Positions 15,698 to 25,003 of a DNA stretch of 58,142 bases are shown here, one piece after another. Made by a program: the position numbers and the translations under genes. This DNA is from an uncultured Monoglobus sp. (GTDB lineage: Bacteria; Bacillota; Clostridia; Monoglobales; Monoglobaceae). The stretch lies in assembly GCA_947625055.1 (NCBI GenBank), contig CANQMT010000015.1, positions 1 to 58,142 of the forward strand. Direction: 5' to 3'. The notes below the pieces were generated by a model. That model was given only the letters and a program-made list of their open reading frames with translations, made no database searches and was not told the DNA's origin. Numbering within the stretch: position 1 is the first letter of the stretch; the number at the start of each line of letters is the position of its first letter.

Positions 15698-16990
15698 ATG
15701 GCGAATAAAAATTACAGATTTGAGACGCTTCAGCTTCATGTCGGACAAGAGCAGGCGGACGCGGTGACAGACGCGAGGGCGGTTCCGATCTACGCGAGCA
15801 CGTCTTATGTTTTTCACAACTCGCAGCACGCGGCGGACCGCTTCGGTTTAAGAGACGCGGGCAATATCTACGGAAGACTGACAAATCCCACGCAGGATGT
15901 TTTTGAGCAAAGGATAGCCGCCCTGGAGGGCGGCGTAGCGGCTCTCGGCGTTGCCTCGGGCGCGGCGGCTATAAGCTACGCGATCCAGGCCCTCGCCAAG
16001 TCGGGTGAGAACATAGTTTCGTCAAAGACGATCTACGGCGGCACATACAATCTCCTGGCGCACACGCTGCCTCTGACGAGCGGCGTGACCGCATCGTTTG
16101 TCGACCCTTATGAGGACGGCGCGTTCGAGGCGGCGATCAACGACAAGACCAAGGCGGTCTTTATCGAGACCTTGGGCAACCCCAATTCGAACGCGATCGA
16201 TATCGAGGCCGTGGCTAAGACGGCGCATGACCACGGGATCCCGCTTGTGATCGACAACACCTTCGCTACCCCGTATCTGGTTCGCCCGATCGAGCACGGA
16301 GCTGACATAGTCGTTCACAGCGCCACAAAATTCATCGGCGGCCACGGCACGGCGATAGGAGGCGTTATAGTTGACGGCGGCACCTTTGACTGGAAGGCCT
16401 CGGGCAGATACCCGTGGATATCCGAGCCGAATCCGTCATACCACGGCGTAAGCTTCGCGGACGCCGTCGGCCCCGCCGCGTTCGCGACCTACATAAGGGC
16501 GATCCTGCTCCGCGACACAGGTGCGACCCAGTCGCCGTTCCACTCGTTCCTGTTCCTGCAGGGACTTGAGACTCTGTCGCTTAGAGTAGAGCGCCACGTT
16601 TCAAACGCGCTTAAAATCGTCGAGTATTTAAACAGCCATCCGCAGGTCGAGGCCGTTCATCATCCCTCGCTTGAGAGCGAGCCGAGCCACGAGATATACA
16701 AAAAGTATTTCCCGAACGGCGGCGGTTCGATCTTCACGTTCGAGATAAAGGGAACCGAGGATGACGCAAAGAAGTTCATAGACAACCTCGCGATATTCTC
16801 GCTGCTGGCCAACGTGGCGGACGTGAAGTCGCTGGTTATCCACCCGGCGTCCACCACCCATTCGCAGCTTGAGCCCGACGAGCTTCTCGACCAGGGCATA
16901 AAGCCCAACACCATAAGGCTCTCGATCGGTACCGAGAACGTTCAAGACCTGATCGACGCCCTCGATGACGCATTTGAGTCGGTAAAATAA
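15698..16990 (+). CDS. metY: O-acetylhomoserine sulfhydrylase (homocysteine synthase)
   Basis: PLP enzyme of 430 residues in the Cys/Met metabolism family that makes homocysteine from O-acetylhomoserine and sulfide (some members also make cysteine). Family motifs include [11 protein letters not shown] near the start, [23 protein letters not shown] split over 53-75, the PLP lysine Lys211 in [11 protein letters not shown], and ASTTHSQL near 387, typical of MetY rather than MetB/MetC. The length matches the family. It is a single-gene unit with a consensus promoter, AGGAGG 9 bases before the ATG and its own terminator. Confidence 0.93.
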   Translation: MANKNYRFETLQLHVGQEQADAVTDARAVPIYASTSYVFHNSQHAADRFGLRDAGNIYGRLTNPTQDVFEQRIAALEGGVAALGVASGAAAISYAIQALAKSGENIVSSKTIYGGTYNLLAHTLPLTSGVTASFVDPYEDGAFEAAINDKTKAVFIETLGNPNSNAIDIEAVAKTAHDHGIPLVIDNTFATPYLVRPIEHGADIVVHSATKFIGGHGTAIGGVIVDGGTFDWKASGRYPWISEPNPSYHGVSFADAVGPAAFATYIRAILLRDTGATQSPFHSFLFLQGLETLSLRVERHVSNALKIVEYLNSHPQVEAVHHPSLESEPSHEIYKKYFPNGGGSIFTFEIKGTEDDAKKFIDNLAIFSLLANVADVKSLVIHPASTTHSQLEPDELLDQGIKPNTIRLSIGTENVQDLIDALDDAFESVK

Positions 16991-17026
16991 GCAATGTGAG
17001 CTAAAACCACTTTTTTGACTGACTGA

Positions 17027-17058
17027 GGCGCGGTTCTGTTCGGAACCGCGCCTTTTTT
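17027..17058 (+). terminator. Terminator of metY
   Basis: GGCGCGGTTC and GAACCGCGCC form a perfect 10-bp stem with a six-base loop and are followed by six T. Confidence 0.9.
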
Positions 17059-17147
17059 GTGCGCATTTTTGCGAAATAGCAATTTTATTTTGTTTTTTAA
17101 AAAATTTTTGTGTATTTATCGAAAAACCTTTTATTTTTTGCCATTTA

Positions 17148-17156
17148 TGGTATAAT
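17148..17156 (+). promoter_or_regulatory. Extended -10 promoter of the AraC-type gene
   Basis: TGGTATAAT is a perfect extended -10 element (TG-N-TATAAT) 37 bases before the TTG start. The -35 region is weak, which is usual for this class. Confidence 0.55.
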
Positions 17157-17192
17157 AAGAAAAATTACATTTTTTCGGCGGAGGTGATTTGC

Positions 17193-18014
17193 TTGCTTGA
17201 TGATAAGATCAGGATATCAACCGTCAGACGCGACAAGCGCCACAAGACCCGTCCCCATTTTCACCGCGACAATGAGATCTATTTTCTCGAGGAAGGCAAA
17301 AGCAAAATGTTTGTTGACACCAAGCTTTACAGTCTCACCGAGGGGAGCCTGGTTTTTATTAAAAGCGGAAGAATACACAAGACTTTGGCGGGGGATAATA
17401 ACAGTCATGTGCGCACGGTGCTGATGTTTCCGGACAGTATCATGCGCGAGCTTGCCGAATGCGGCGACAGCGAGCTCAGTTTTGATAATATCGACTCGAT
17501 AATCGTGCATGTGCCCGAGATCATGCTTGGCCGCGTCAAGCAAACATTCAGGGAAATAGAAAGCGAGCTCTGTTCCTCAGACTGCATGTCCGAACTCATG
17601 ATAAGAGGAATGGTGATAAATATTCTCATCACGATGCTCAGGCGATACAGCCGCCAGTCATACGAGTACCGCTCGGAGCAGGACATGCTCGACGACGTGA
17701 TAAGAGGCGCTATCGACTACATCAGAATGAACTACAGCAGCGGCATAAGCCTCGGCGAAACGGCGAGCCACGTGAACATGAGCCCGACTTATTTTTCAAA
17801 AAAATTCAAGCGTGAGACCGGCGTGGGTTTTAAGGAGTATCTGTGCAAATACCGTCTGCGCAAGGCCGAGAAGCTGCTGCGCAGCGAGGATTTTGTCTCG
17901 ATAACCGATGTGGCCGAAAAGTGCGGTTTCAGCGACAGCAATTATTTTGCCACGGCGTTTAAGTCGGAGTACGGTATGCCGCCCAATCGGTTCAGGCACC
18001 TTGCGGACGGATGA
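17193..18014 (+). CDS. AraC-family transcriptional regulator
   Basis: Regulator of 273 residues. The N-terminal cupin-like sensor (about 1-100) carries HKTRPHFHRDNEIYFLEEG, a beta-barrel pattern with possible ligand or metal histidines. The C-terminal AraC double helix-turn-helix (about 165-270) has ISLGETASHVNMSPTYFSK and SITDVAEKCGFSDSNYFA and ends with GMPPNRFR. The TTG start at 17193 is preferred because GGAGGTG lies 6 bases upstream; the in-frame GTG at 17184 is part of that ribosome binding site. The target is unknown. It abuts the convergent SpoIIM-like gene with no gap. Confidence 0.88.
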   Translation: MLDDKIRISTVRRDKRHKTRPHFHRDNEIYFLEEGKSKMFVDTKLYSLTEGSLVFIKSGRIHKTLAGDNNSHVRTVLMFPDSIMRELAECGDSELSFDNIDSIIVHVPEIMLGRVKQTFREIESELCSSDCMSELMIRGMVINILITMLRRYSRQSYEYRSEQDMLDDVIRGAIDYIRMNYSSGISLGETASHVNMSPTYFSKKFKRETGVGFKEYLCKYRLRKAEKLLRSEDFVSITDVAEKCGFSDSNYFATAFKSEYGMPPNRFRHLADG

Positions 18015-18743
18015 TCAACCGAACGCGCTGAATATACCGTAGAGGCTGCGCATCATTCCGTGGCCTATAACGCTTTCAAAGCCCGCGCCCAGCAGGGCAG
18101 CGGCGAGATAGAAGACGAGGCAGGCGAGGATCTCCGCGAGACCTTTGGGGCTTACGGCGATCAGCGGAATTTTAAACCGGCGCTTTGATTTGCCTTTGCG
18201 TTTCGGGACTGCGCGGCTCTCAAGGCGGATCTGACGCGACGCCAGCAAAAGCCAGACCGAAGCGGTCAGCGTGACCGCGTTGCACATCATGACCGAGACC
18301 AGCGCGAAAGCCGCTCCCTTTAAACCGTACCGCGCTATAAAAAACGCGGCGGAAAAACCCATGCTGAATCCCTTAAACGTCAGCCTCGCCAAGGCGAAAG
18401 GGTAAACCAGCGGAATGATCCCGGAGACCGCGATAATAATTCCGGTGACGGCCAAAGACGGTACCGACGCCTTGAAAATTTCAGCGGCAGACGCGCCGAT
18501 AAGCATAGAACCGCCGAAATAATTCTGGATATATGTAAAGACGAGGTTTTTGTCATCGCGGCTCATGTGAACGTAGGCTGCGGCGCCCATAGCCGCTCCG
18601 AGAAGGATCAGAACGCAGCACAGCGCGGCCGCGCCTCTGTTTTCAAACATAAATCTGCGGACGGCGCTTCTGAAACGTTTTGATGAGCGCTCCTCGGCAG
18701 GCGCTGCGGGATAAAGCGGCCCGCTCTTTACAAGATCGTTCAT
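18015..18743 (-). CDS. SpoIIM-like stage II sporulation membrane protein
   Basis: Integral membrane protein of 242 residues with about five hydrophobic helices and a basic loop (KRKGKSKRR). The central SLAVTGIIIAVSGIIPLVYPFALARLTFKGFSMGF region (spread over about 110-150) and GLAEILACLVFYLAAALLG near the end resemble the SpoIIM/DUF95 family. SpoIIM works with SpoIID and SpoIIP in peptidoglycan remodelling during engulfment. It is monocistronic with GGGAGGTC before the ATG. The family call rests on pattern only; spoIID and spoIIP are not nearby. Confidence 0.6.
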   Translation of the reverse strand: MNDLVKSGPLYPAAPAEERSSKRFRSAVRRFMFENRGAAALCCVLILLGAAMGAAAYVHMSRDDKNLVFTYIQNYFGGSMLIGASAAEIFKASVPSLAVTGIIIAVSGIIPLVYPFALARLTFKGFSMGFSAAFFIARYGLKGAAFALVSVMMCNAVTLTASVWLLLASRQIRLESRAVPKRKGKSKRRFKIPLIAVSPKGLAEILACLVFYLAAALLGAGFESVIGHGMMRSLYGIFSAFG

Positions 18744-18846
18744 GGATGACCTCCCGTGCTTAAAATATGCTGCGCCTCGCCGGCGCGCATTTAAGCTTAT
18801 TCAAAAAACGCGCCGAATATGATTATTAAAGAAAGAAGGAAAATAT

Positions 18847-19869
18847 ATGAACACAATCGAATTGCTTAAAAAACTGACAAAGCCGCGCGGCGTAAGCGGA
18901 AATGAAAAGCCCGCCGCCGACGCGGCGACCGAGCTGCTGAGTAGGTACTGCGACGAGACGAGCCGCGACAACATGGGGAACCTCTTGGGGATCATCCGCG
19001 GCTCCGGCTGCGGCAAAAAAATCATGCTTGAGGCGCACATGGATCAGGTAGGCTTTATCGTCACCGAGATCACCGAGGGCGGATTTTTGAAGTTCGCGGC
19101 CGTGGGCGGCGTGGACGCCAGAATTTTGCCCGGCCTTAAGGTGAAGATATTCGGAAAGCGCGAGATCTTCGGCGTCGTTGACGCGCCCGACGAGCCGCCC
19201 GAAAAGACCCCGGAGATCAAGGATATGAAGATATTCACCGGATACGAGGAGGAAGAGCTTAAAAAAATCGTGAAAATAGGCGATCACATAGCCTATGACT
19301 ATGAGCTGACCGAGCTGCTTGACGGCAATCTTTGCTCGGGCGCGATGGATAACCGCGCGGGCATGACGGTCATGCTGTCGGCCCTGGAGCGGCTTAGGGG
19401 AAAAACTCTCGCCGCGGATATATATACCATGTTTTCCACTCAGGAGGAGGTCGGCCTGCGCGGCTCACGCACAGGCGCGTTCGCGGCAAAGCCCGATCTC
19501 GCTATCGTGGTCGATGTGACGCACGGCACCACGGTGGACTCCGAGAAGGATCCGGGAGTGTTTGATCTCGGCAGCGGAGCGGTGATACTCCGCGGCCCGA
19601 GCGTTGACTATGACAAAAGTCTCGAGCTGATCGAGGTCGCGGAAAACAACAATATCCCGTATAAGATCGAGGCTGCGGGCGGAGCCTCCGGGACCACGGC
19701 CTGGGCGATCCAGATCGCGGGCGGGGGCGTGCCGACGCTGCTGATCTCGATACCGCTCAGATACATGCACACCAATGTCGAGGTCCTGAAAACCGCCGAC
19801 ATCGAGGCGGCGGCCGCTTTGACTGCCGCGGCTGTTGAGTATTTTTCAAAGAAATGGGAGGCGAAGTGA
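18847..19869 (+). CDS. M42-family aminopeptidase (TET type)
   Basis: Metallo-aminopeptidase of 340 residues. All M42 metal and catalytic residues are present: His64 and Asp66 in EAHMDQVGF, bridging Asp168 in GAMDNRAG, catalytic Glu200 with Glu201 in TQEEVGLRGS, Asp223 in VVDVTHG and His308 in RYMHTNVE. These enzymes form hollow dodecamers that trim short cytosolic peptides. The next gene, overlapping its stop codon, encodes a paralogue that has lost most of these residues, so a mixed particle is possible. AAGGA lies upstream of the ATG. Confidence 0.92.
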   Translation: MNTIELLKKLTKPRGVSGNEKPAADAATELLSRYCDETSRDNMGNLLGIIRGSGCGKKIMLEAHMDQVGFIVTEITEGGFLKFAAVGGVDARILPGLKVKIFGKREIFGVVDAPDEPPEKTPEIKDMKIFTGYEEEELKKIVKIGDHIAYDYELTELLDGNLCSGAMDNRAGMTVMLSALERLRGKTLAADIYTMFSTQEEVGLRGSRTGAFAAKPDLAIVVDVTHGTTVDSEKDPGVFDLGSGAVILRGPSVDYDKSLELIEVAENNNIPYKIEAAGGASGTTAWAIQIAGGGVPTLLISIPLRYMHTNVEVLKTADIEAAAALTAAAVEYFSKKWEAK

Positions 19870-20855
19870 TGAGCGGAGTTAATTTTGAGTTTATGAAAAA
19901 GCTGTCTGAGGCGTTCGGCGTATCGGGGAGAGAGAACGAGGTCCGCGATTTGATAAAAAACGAGATCGAGCCGTACTGCGAGTCGGTAACAACCGACGGG
20001 CTCGGCAACCTTATCGCCGAAAAAGGCGGCGAGGGCGAAAGGATCCTGCTGACCGCGGCAATGGACGAGCCCGGATTTATAATAACCAATATTAAAGAGG
20101 GCGGCGGCGCGTTTCTGGATTTCGCGGCGGTGGGCGCGGTGAAGCCCCACACGGTGATCTCCGAATCGGTGGCTGTGGGCGACAGAAAGCTGCCCGGGAT
20201 AATTTCCCTCAAGGCGGTACACCTGACCACCAAGGAGGAGCGCGAAAAACCGCCCGCGCTCAAGGATCTGTTCATTGACATAGGCGCGGACTCGAGGGCG
20301 GCGGCGGAGGCCGCTGTGACCCTCGGCGATTACGCGGCGTTTAAGAGCCGCTATGTCGAGCTCGGCGAAAACCGCGTGAGCGGAAAAGCGATAGCCAGAA
20401 GCGCCTGCTGCGCCGTTCTCGCGGCGCTGATAAAAGACGCGGCCAAGCGGCCCGTGACCTGCGTTTTCACGGCGCAGAAGCAGACGGGCGTCCGCGGCGC
20501 AAGGCTGAGCTTCGGCGAAAATTTCAAAGAGGCCGTGATAATCGACACTCTCGAGGACGAGCGGGCAAAGCTCGGTGAGGGCGTTTCGATCCCGCGAATA
20601 GTCGGCGAGACATGCGTTGACGCGGATGTTGCCGAAAGGCTCGAGGCGGCAGCCGAGAGCGCGGGAAAGCTCTGCGGCTTCGCCAAAAAGAACAGCGTCA
20701 GCGACATTGAGGGAATAAGCGTCAGCGGAAGCGGGATCCGCTGCGCCGAGCTTGATATTCCCATGCGAAACAAGAACACCGACTCGGAGATCGCCGACAA
20801 GCGCGACATAGCGGCGGCCTATGAGACTTTGAAAAAATATATTAAAGACGCGTAA
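19869..20855 (+). CDS. M42-like protein lacking catalytic residues (probable pseudopeptidase)
   Basis: Paralogue of the preceding M42 peptidase, 328 residues, colinear throughout. The ligands are changed: His to Ala64 in TAAMDEPGF, the bridging Asp to Ile175 in SGKAIARSA, the Glu pair to Lys204/Gln205 in AQKQTGVRGA, and the last His to Asn303 in RNKNTDSE; only the Asp226 equivalent remains. The reading frame is intact and the fold motifs (VGxRGA, GxGNL) are kept, so this is not a decaying gene. The ATG overlaps the previous stop (TGATG) with GGGAGG upstream, implying coupled, near-equal synthesis. A structural or regulatory subunit role is inferred. Confidence 0.85.
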   Translation: MSGVNFEFMKKLSEAFGVSGRENEVRDLIKNEIEPYCESVTTDGLGNLIAEKGGEGERILLTAAMDEPGFIITNIKEGGGAFLDFAAVGAVKPHTVISESVAVGDRKLPGIISLKAVHLTTKEEREKPPALKDLFIDIGADSRAAAEAAVTLGDYAAFKSRYVELGENRVSGKAIARSACCAVLAALIKDAAKRPVTCVFTAQKQTGVRGARLSFGENFKEAVIIDTLEDERAKLGEGVSIPRIVGETCVDADVAERLEAAAESAGKLCGFAKKNSVSDIEGISVSGSGIRCAELDIPMRNKNTDSEIADKRDIAAAYETLKKYIKDA

Positions 20856-20872
20856 GCGCGAAAGGAAAAATC

Positions 20873-23488
20873 ATGAACAGAAAAAAATTGTTGATCATAG
20901 ACGGCAACAGCATTTTAAACAGGGCGTACTACGGGATAAGACCGCTCACCGCGCCCGACGGAACGCCGACCAATGCCGTTTACGGATTTTTAAACATTAT
21001 GCTGAAATACCTCGATGAGGAAACTCCGGATTATCTGGGGGTGGCCTTTGACCTGAAAGCGCCCACCTTCCGCCACAAATTATATGACGCCTACAAAGCG
21101 CAGCGCAAGCCGCCCGAGCCCGATTTTCTCGCGCAGATACCGCTGATCAAAGAAGTGCTGCGGGCTATGGACTGCAAGTGCGTTGAGCTTGAAGGCTTTG
21201 AGGCGGACGATATTATCGGCACTGTCTCGCGTATATGCGATGAAAACGGCATAGACTGCTCGATCCTGACCGGAGATAAGGATGACTTGCAGCTCGCGTC
21301 CGACAGCACCGTGATAAAACTTGTTGTGACCCGCGGCGGCGGCACCGACACAACCCCATATGACAGGGCGGCGGTCATTGAGGAATACGGCGTGACCCCG
21401 ACGGAGTTCATCGACGTAAAGGCACTGATGGGCGACCCCAGCGACAATATACCGGGCATCAAGGGCGTGGGCCCTAAAACCGCGTTCGCGCTTGTTCGAG
21501 AGTATAAGAGTCTTGACAATATTTATGACAAGATCGACGAAATAGAGGTGACAGCCGCGGTCAGAAGCAAGCTCAAGGCCGGGAAAGAGGACGCGTATCT
21601 CAGCAAGACGCTCGCGACGATCGTGCGCGATGTTCCCATTGATTTCGCGATCGAGGACTACGTCTGCGGAAATCCCGACATACGGAAGATTCAGGAGCTG
21701 TTTACGCGGCTTAACTTCAAGACGTTTATGAAGCGATTCAACTTTTCTCCCGCCGCCGAGCGTGAGCCCGCGAAGATCACGGCTGAGAGCGAGACGGTTG
21801 CCGCGGATGAGGCCGTTGAGATGATAGAAAAGGCCGGAGGGCTTGATTATGTTTTAAACCATGACACCGGCCGTCTTACTTTCTCGACCGATGATAAGAA
21901 GTCATACGTTTTTGAGCCCGACAAGCCGGCCCTTGAGAAGATATTTGCAAACGGCGGCATAAAAAAGACGGGCTATGACTTAAAGCGCGACATACTTTAC
22001 TTAAACTCAAAGGGCGTTGAATATGAAGGACTCGGCTTTGACGCGCTTATCGCGGCGTATATCGACGATCCTACCCGAAGCAAGTATGATGTTGATTTGC
22101 TCTGCGTTGATTATCTGGACAAGACTCTGGGCGATTCGGCGGCCGAAAATGAGGGACAGATCTCGATGGACGGCTGCTTTGATGATGAGGATCGCGTTGA
22201 CGCCGAGACCCTCGCCGCGGTGCGCGGACTTTGTGAAGTGTTTGCCGAAAGGCTCAGGAAAAACAATCAGGAGAGTCTTTATTATGACATAGAGCTGCCT
22301 CTTATCAAAGTTCTGGCCGATATGCAAATAACCGGAATGTACGTTGACAAAAACGAGCTCTCGGCTTTCGGCAAAAAGCTCAAGTCAAGGATCGAGGTTC
22401 TGACCGAGAAGATATATGAGTACGCGGGCGAGGAGTTCAATATCAAATCCCCGTTCCAGCTTGGGGATATCTTGTTTGAAAAACTGGCGCTGCCCCACGG
22501 CAAAAAGACCAAACGGGGATATTCCACCAACATAGAGATCCTGAAAAAGCTCTCGGGCTCGCACCCGATAATCGACGCGGTGATCGAGTACCGAACGCTG
22601 ACCAAGCTTGATTCCACATACGTTGACGGACTTATATCGGTCATCAACAAAAAGACGGGCCGTATCCACTCGAGCTTTAATCAGACAGTGACCGCCACCG
22701 GAAGAATAAGCAGCACCGAGCCCAACCTTCAAAATATTCCGGTCCGCACCGAGCTGGGGCGGGAGATACGAAAGATGTTTGCCGCCGAGGGCGAAAAGGT
22801 TCTGGTCGACGCCGACTATTCTCAGATCGAACTGAGAGTCTTGGCCGATATATCCGATGACAAAAACATGTGCGCGGCTTTCCTTGACAGCGCCGATATC
22901 CATACACGCACCGCGGCGCAGGTTTTCGGCGTGCCTCTTGATGAGGTAACGTCGGCAATGCGCTCAAGGGCAAAGGCCGTCAACTTTGGTATCGTTTACG
23001 GCATTGGAGCGTTTTCGCTTGCTCAGGACATAAGAGTTACGCGCAAGGAGGCCGACAAGTACATCAATGATTATCTGAACTTTTACAAAGGTGTTGACGA
23101 GTATATGAAAAATATTGTCGAAAAGGGCAAAGAAGACGGCTATGTCAGCACCAAATACGGTCGGCGCCGCTATCTGCCCGAACTTAAAGCGAGCAACGGA
23201 ATAACCCGCGCCTTCGGCGAGCGGGTGGCGCGCAACGCGCCGATACAGGGCACGGCGGCGGATATAATAAAGATAGCGATGGTTAACGTCTACCGCAGGC
23301 TCAAGGCCGAGGGGCTCAAATCAAAGCTGATCCTTCAGGTGCATGACGAACTAATTGTCGAGGCCGAGCCCGATGAGCGCGAAAAAGTCGAGATCATTCT
23401 GCGCGAGGAGATGCAAAACGCGGCGAAGCTCAAAGTGCCGCTGATCGTGGACCTCAATTCCGGCAAGCGCTGGTATGACACAAAATAA
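20873..23488 (+). CDS. polA: DNA polymerase I
   Basis: Pol I of 871 residues for Okazaki-fragment processing and repair. The 5'-3' exonuclease domain is about 1-290 (GFEADDIIG, LTGDKDDLQL, DPSDNIPGIKGVGPKTA). The region about 300-460 corresponds to the 3'-5' exonuclease fold but lacks the DxE metal site, so proofreading is predicted absent, as in many Gram-positive Pol I enzymes. The polymerase domain, about 480-871, has motif A VDADYSQIELR near 645, motif B RSRAKAVNFGIVYG near 697 and motif C LQVHDELIVEA near 821. It starts 17 bases after the M42 pair with AAAGGA upstream. Confidence 0.97.
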   Translation: MNRKKLLIIDGNSILNRAYYGIRPLTAPDGTPTNAVYGFLNIMLKYLDEETPDYLGVAFDLKAPTFRHKLYDAYKAQRKPPEPDFLAQIPLIKEVLRAMDCKCVELEGFEADDIIGTVSRICDENGIDCSILTGDKDDLQLASDSTVIKLVVTRGGGTDTTPYDRAAVIEEYGVTPTEFIDVKALMGDPSDNIPGIKGVGPKTAFALVREYKSLDNIYDKIDEIEVTAAVRSKLKAGKEDAYLSKTLATIVRDVPIDFAIEDYVCGNPDIRKIQELFTRLNFKTFMKRFNFSPAAEREPAKITAESETVAADEAVEMIEKAGGLDYVLNHDTGRLTFSTDDKKSYVFEPDKPALEKIFANGGIKKTGYDLKRDILYLNSKGVEYEGLGFDALIAAYIDDPTRSKYDVDLLCVDYLDKTLGDSAAENEGQISMDGCFDDEDRVDAETLAAVRGLCEVFAERLRKNNQESLYYDIELPLIKVLADMQITGMYVDKNELSAFGKKLKSRIEVLTEKIYEYAGEEFNIKSPFQLGDILFEKLALPHGKKTKRGYSTNIEILKKLSGSHPIIDAVIEYRTLTKLDSTYVDGLISVINKKTGRIHSSFNQTVTATGRISSTEPNLQNIPVRTELGREIRKMFAAEGEKVLVDADYSQIELRVLADISDDKNMCAAFLDSADIHTRTAAQVFGVPLDEVTSAMRSRAKAVNFGIVYGIGAFSLAQDIRVTRKEADKYINDYLNFYKGVDEYMKNIVEKGKEDGYVSTKYGRRRYLPELKASNGITRAFGERVARNAPIQGTAADIIKIAMVNVYRRLKAEGLKSKLILQVHDELIVEAEPDEREKVEIILREEMQNAAKLKVPLIVDLNSGKRWYDTK

Positions 23489-23546
23489 CAATTTGGTTAC
23501 AGTATGCTAATTATTGGGTTATTTTTATAATATGAGACATATTATG

Positions 23547-23555
23547 TGTTATAAT
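23547..23555 (+). promoter_or_regulatory. Possible extended -10 promoter of coaE
   Basis: TGTTATAAT fits TG-N-TATAAT, 39 bases before the TTG start of coaE in an AT-rich gap after polA. No good -35 box is seen. Confidence 0.4.
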
Positions 23556-23594
23556 ATAATCGGATTAAACCGTAAATAAAGGAGTGATTCGGGT

Positions 23595-24194
23595 TTGACT
23601 CTTGGGCTGACCGGCGGTATCGGCGCGGGGAAAAGTGCGGCTGCGAAAATTTTCCGAGGTCTCGGCGCGTTTGTTTCTGACGCCGACGAAATATCCCGCG
23701 GGATCCTTGAAAAAGGTTCTCCGGCTTATAAAGAGACCGCGGAGCGGTTCGGCGAAAGCGTACTGGGTCCCGACGGTTCCGTTGACCGAAAAGCGCTGGC
23801 CGCCGTCGTGTTTAACGATAAAAAAGAGCTTGAGGCCTTAAATCAAATCACTCACAAATACATTTTTGAAAAAATGGAGCGGGAGATACTCGCCGCGCGG
23901 CGAAGCGGCAAATACAAGCTGATCGTGCTTGACGTGCCGCTGCTGTTTTCATCGGATTTTAAGATCGAATACGACAAGTCGGCCGCCGTGATTGCGGATG
24001 ACGCTGTAAGGATAAAGCGGATAATGAAGCGAGACGGAATGACCGAAAAAGAGGCGGAAGCGCGGATGAAGAACCAGCTCTCAAACGCCGAGCTTATCGT
24101 CCGCTCGGATTATGTCATAGAGAACAACCGCGGCGTCCGCGAGCTTGAAAAAGAGGTCAAAAACCTTTATGAAAGGCTGATCAAACATATATGA
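23595..24194 (+). CDS. coaE: Dephospho-CoA kinase
   Basis: CoaE, 199 residues, phosphorylates dephospho-CoA in the last step of coenzyme A synthesis. The P-loop GGIGAGKS is at residues 7-14, followed by GAFVSDADEISR and the lid/core segment LDVPLLFSSDF near 115. Length is normal for the family. The start is TTG, with AAAGGAGTG upstream and no ATG that would keep the P-loop; TLGLTGGIGAGKS is the expected N-terminus. The stop overlaps the lytic transglycosylase start by four bases. polA-coaE neighbourhood is common in Gram-positive genomes. Confidence 0.94.
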   Translation: MTLGLTGGIGAGKSAAAKIFRGLGAFVSDADEISRGILEKGSPAYKETAERFGESVLGPDGSVDRKALAAVVFNDKKELEALNQITHKYIFEKMEREILAARRSGKYKLIVLDVPLLFSSDFKIEYDKSAAVIADDAVRIKRIMKRDGMTEKEAEARMKNQLSNAELIVRSDYVIENNRGVRELEKEVKNLYERLIKHI

Positions 24195-24898
24195 GAGAAT
24201 CAACACGCGGTAGGTCATCCGGCCGCAGACCGTATAGCCGCAGACCGTATAGCCGCAGACCATCCGGCCGCAGAACGCCCGCGCGGCGAAGACGCGGAAG
24301 GGGCCGCGGCTGCGTTACGGCGGTGTTTATTATCGCCGTTACAGCGCTTGTGATATACGGCGGGTTCCGTCTTTACGGCATGATCGACGACCGTCTGGCG
24401 GCTTGGGGAAACGAGATAATGCAGCGGCAGTATCCGGTAAAGTATGAGAGTATTGTCGAAAAATATGCCGATAAATACGATATGGACAAGTATCTTATTT
24501 ATGCCGTTATAAGGACAGAGAGCAAGTTCGACCAATACGCCGTGTCCGACGCGGGAGCCTACGGGCTGATGCAAATTCAGGAGGAAACCGCCTCGGACTG
24601 CGCCAAGAAGCTCGATATGAGGGTTGATCTTCCGGACGACTTGTACCAGCCGGATATTAACATACATATCGGGACTTATTATCTGTCGTGGCTGCTTGAG
24701 CGTTACGACGGCAATATAAGCGTGGCGGTAGCGGCTTATAACGGCGGCATCGGAAACGTTGACGAGTGGCTGAAGAGCGCTGAGTATTCCGACGGCAAAG
24801 GCGGACTTAAAAATATCCCGTTTGCTCAGACGGCGGGCTATGTCGAGGGAGTTAACAGCTCCTACGGGAAATACAAAGAGCTGTATAGCAACAAATAG
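24191..24898 (+). CDS. Membrane-anchored lytic transglycosylase (SLT domain)
   Basis: Peptidoglycan lytic transglycosylase of 235 residues. Residues 1-42 are extremely Arg-rich and partly repeated (PYSRRPYSRRPSGRR), residues 43-65 are a transmembrane anchor, and about 80-230 form an SLT/goose-lysozyme-like domain with the catalytic Glu in AVIRTESKFDQYA, GAYGLMQI and AVAAYNGGIGNV. It would cleave glycan strands from outside the membrane, with the Arg-rich tail in the cytosol. The first part is encoded by tandem 15-base units. It starts in ATGA overlap with coaE; the coaE-slt arrangement is frequent in Clostridia. Confidence 0.92.
   Translation: MRESTRGRSSGRRPYSRRPYSRRPSGRRTPARRRRGRGRGCVTAVFIIAVTALVIYGGFRLYGMIDDRLAAWGNEIMQRQYPVKYESIVEKYADKYDMDKYLIYAVIRTESKFDQYAVSDAGAYGLMQIQEETASDCAKKLDMRVDLPDDLYQPDINIHIGTYYLSWLLERYDGNISVAVAAYNGGIGNVDEWLKSAEYSDGKGGLKNIPFAQTAGYVEGVNSSYGKYKELYSNK
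24224..24280 (+). repeat. Tandem 15-bp repeat inside the lytic transglycosylase gene
   Basis: Units of the form CCGCAGACCGTATAG recur about four times with some divergence (CATCCGG variants), encoding SRRPY and SGRRP steps. Unit number may vary between strains. Confidence 0.65.
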
Positions 24899-24943
24899 CG
24901 AATGCGCGGAATTATCCGCCCGAGACACAATCTTTCAGCAAAC

Positions 24944-24968
24944 CGTAGGGGCGGATATTATCCGCCCG
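24944..24968. repeat. GTAGGGG-headed palindromic intergenic repeat
   Basis: GGGCGGATA-T-TATCCGCCC is a perfect 9-bp-arm palindrome headed by CGTAGG. A degenerate copy precedes it at about 24906. The same unit occurs at 40641, 40916, 41191, 41557 and 43894. Confidence 0.75.
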
Positions 24969-25003
24969 AAAATAATATTCTATAAACCGAAAGGAGAAAA
25001 ACC

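Noticed and set aside
16991..17026. Possible third copy of the 3'-intergenic repeat (GTGAGCTAAAA after metY)
   Set aside because: Only about 11 bases match and the other blocks are absent.
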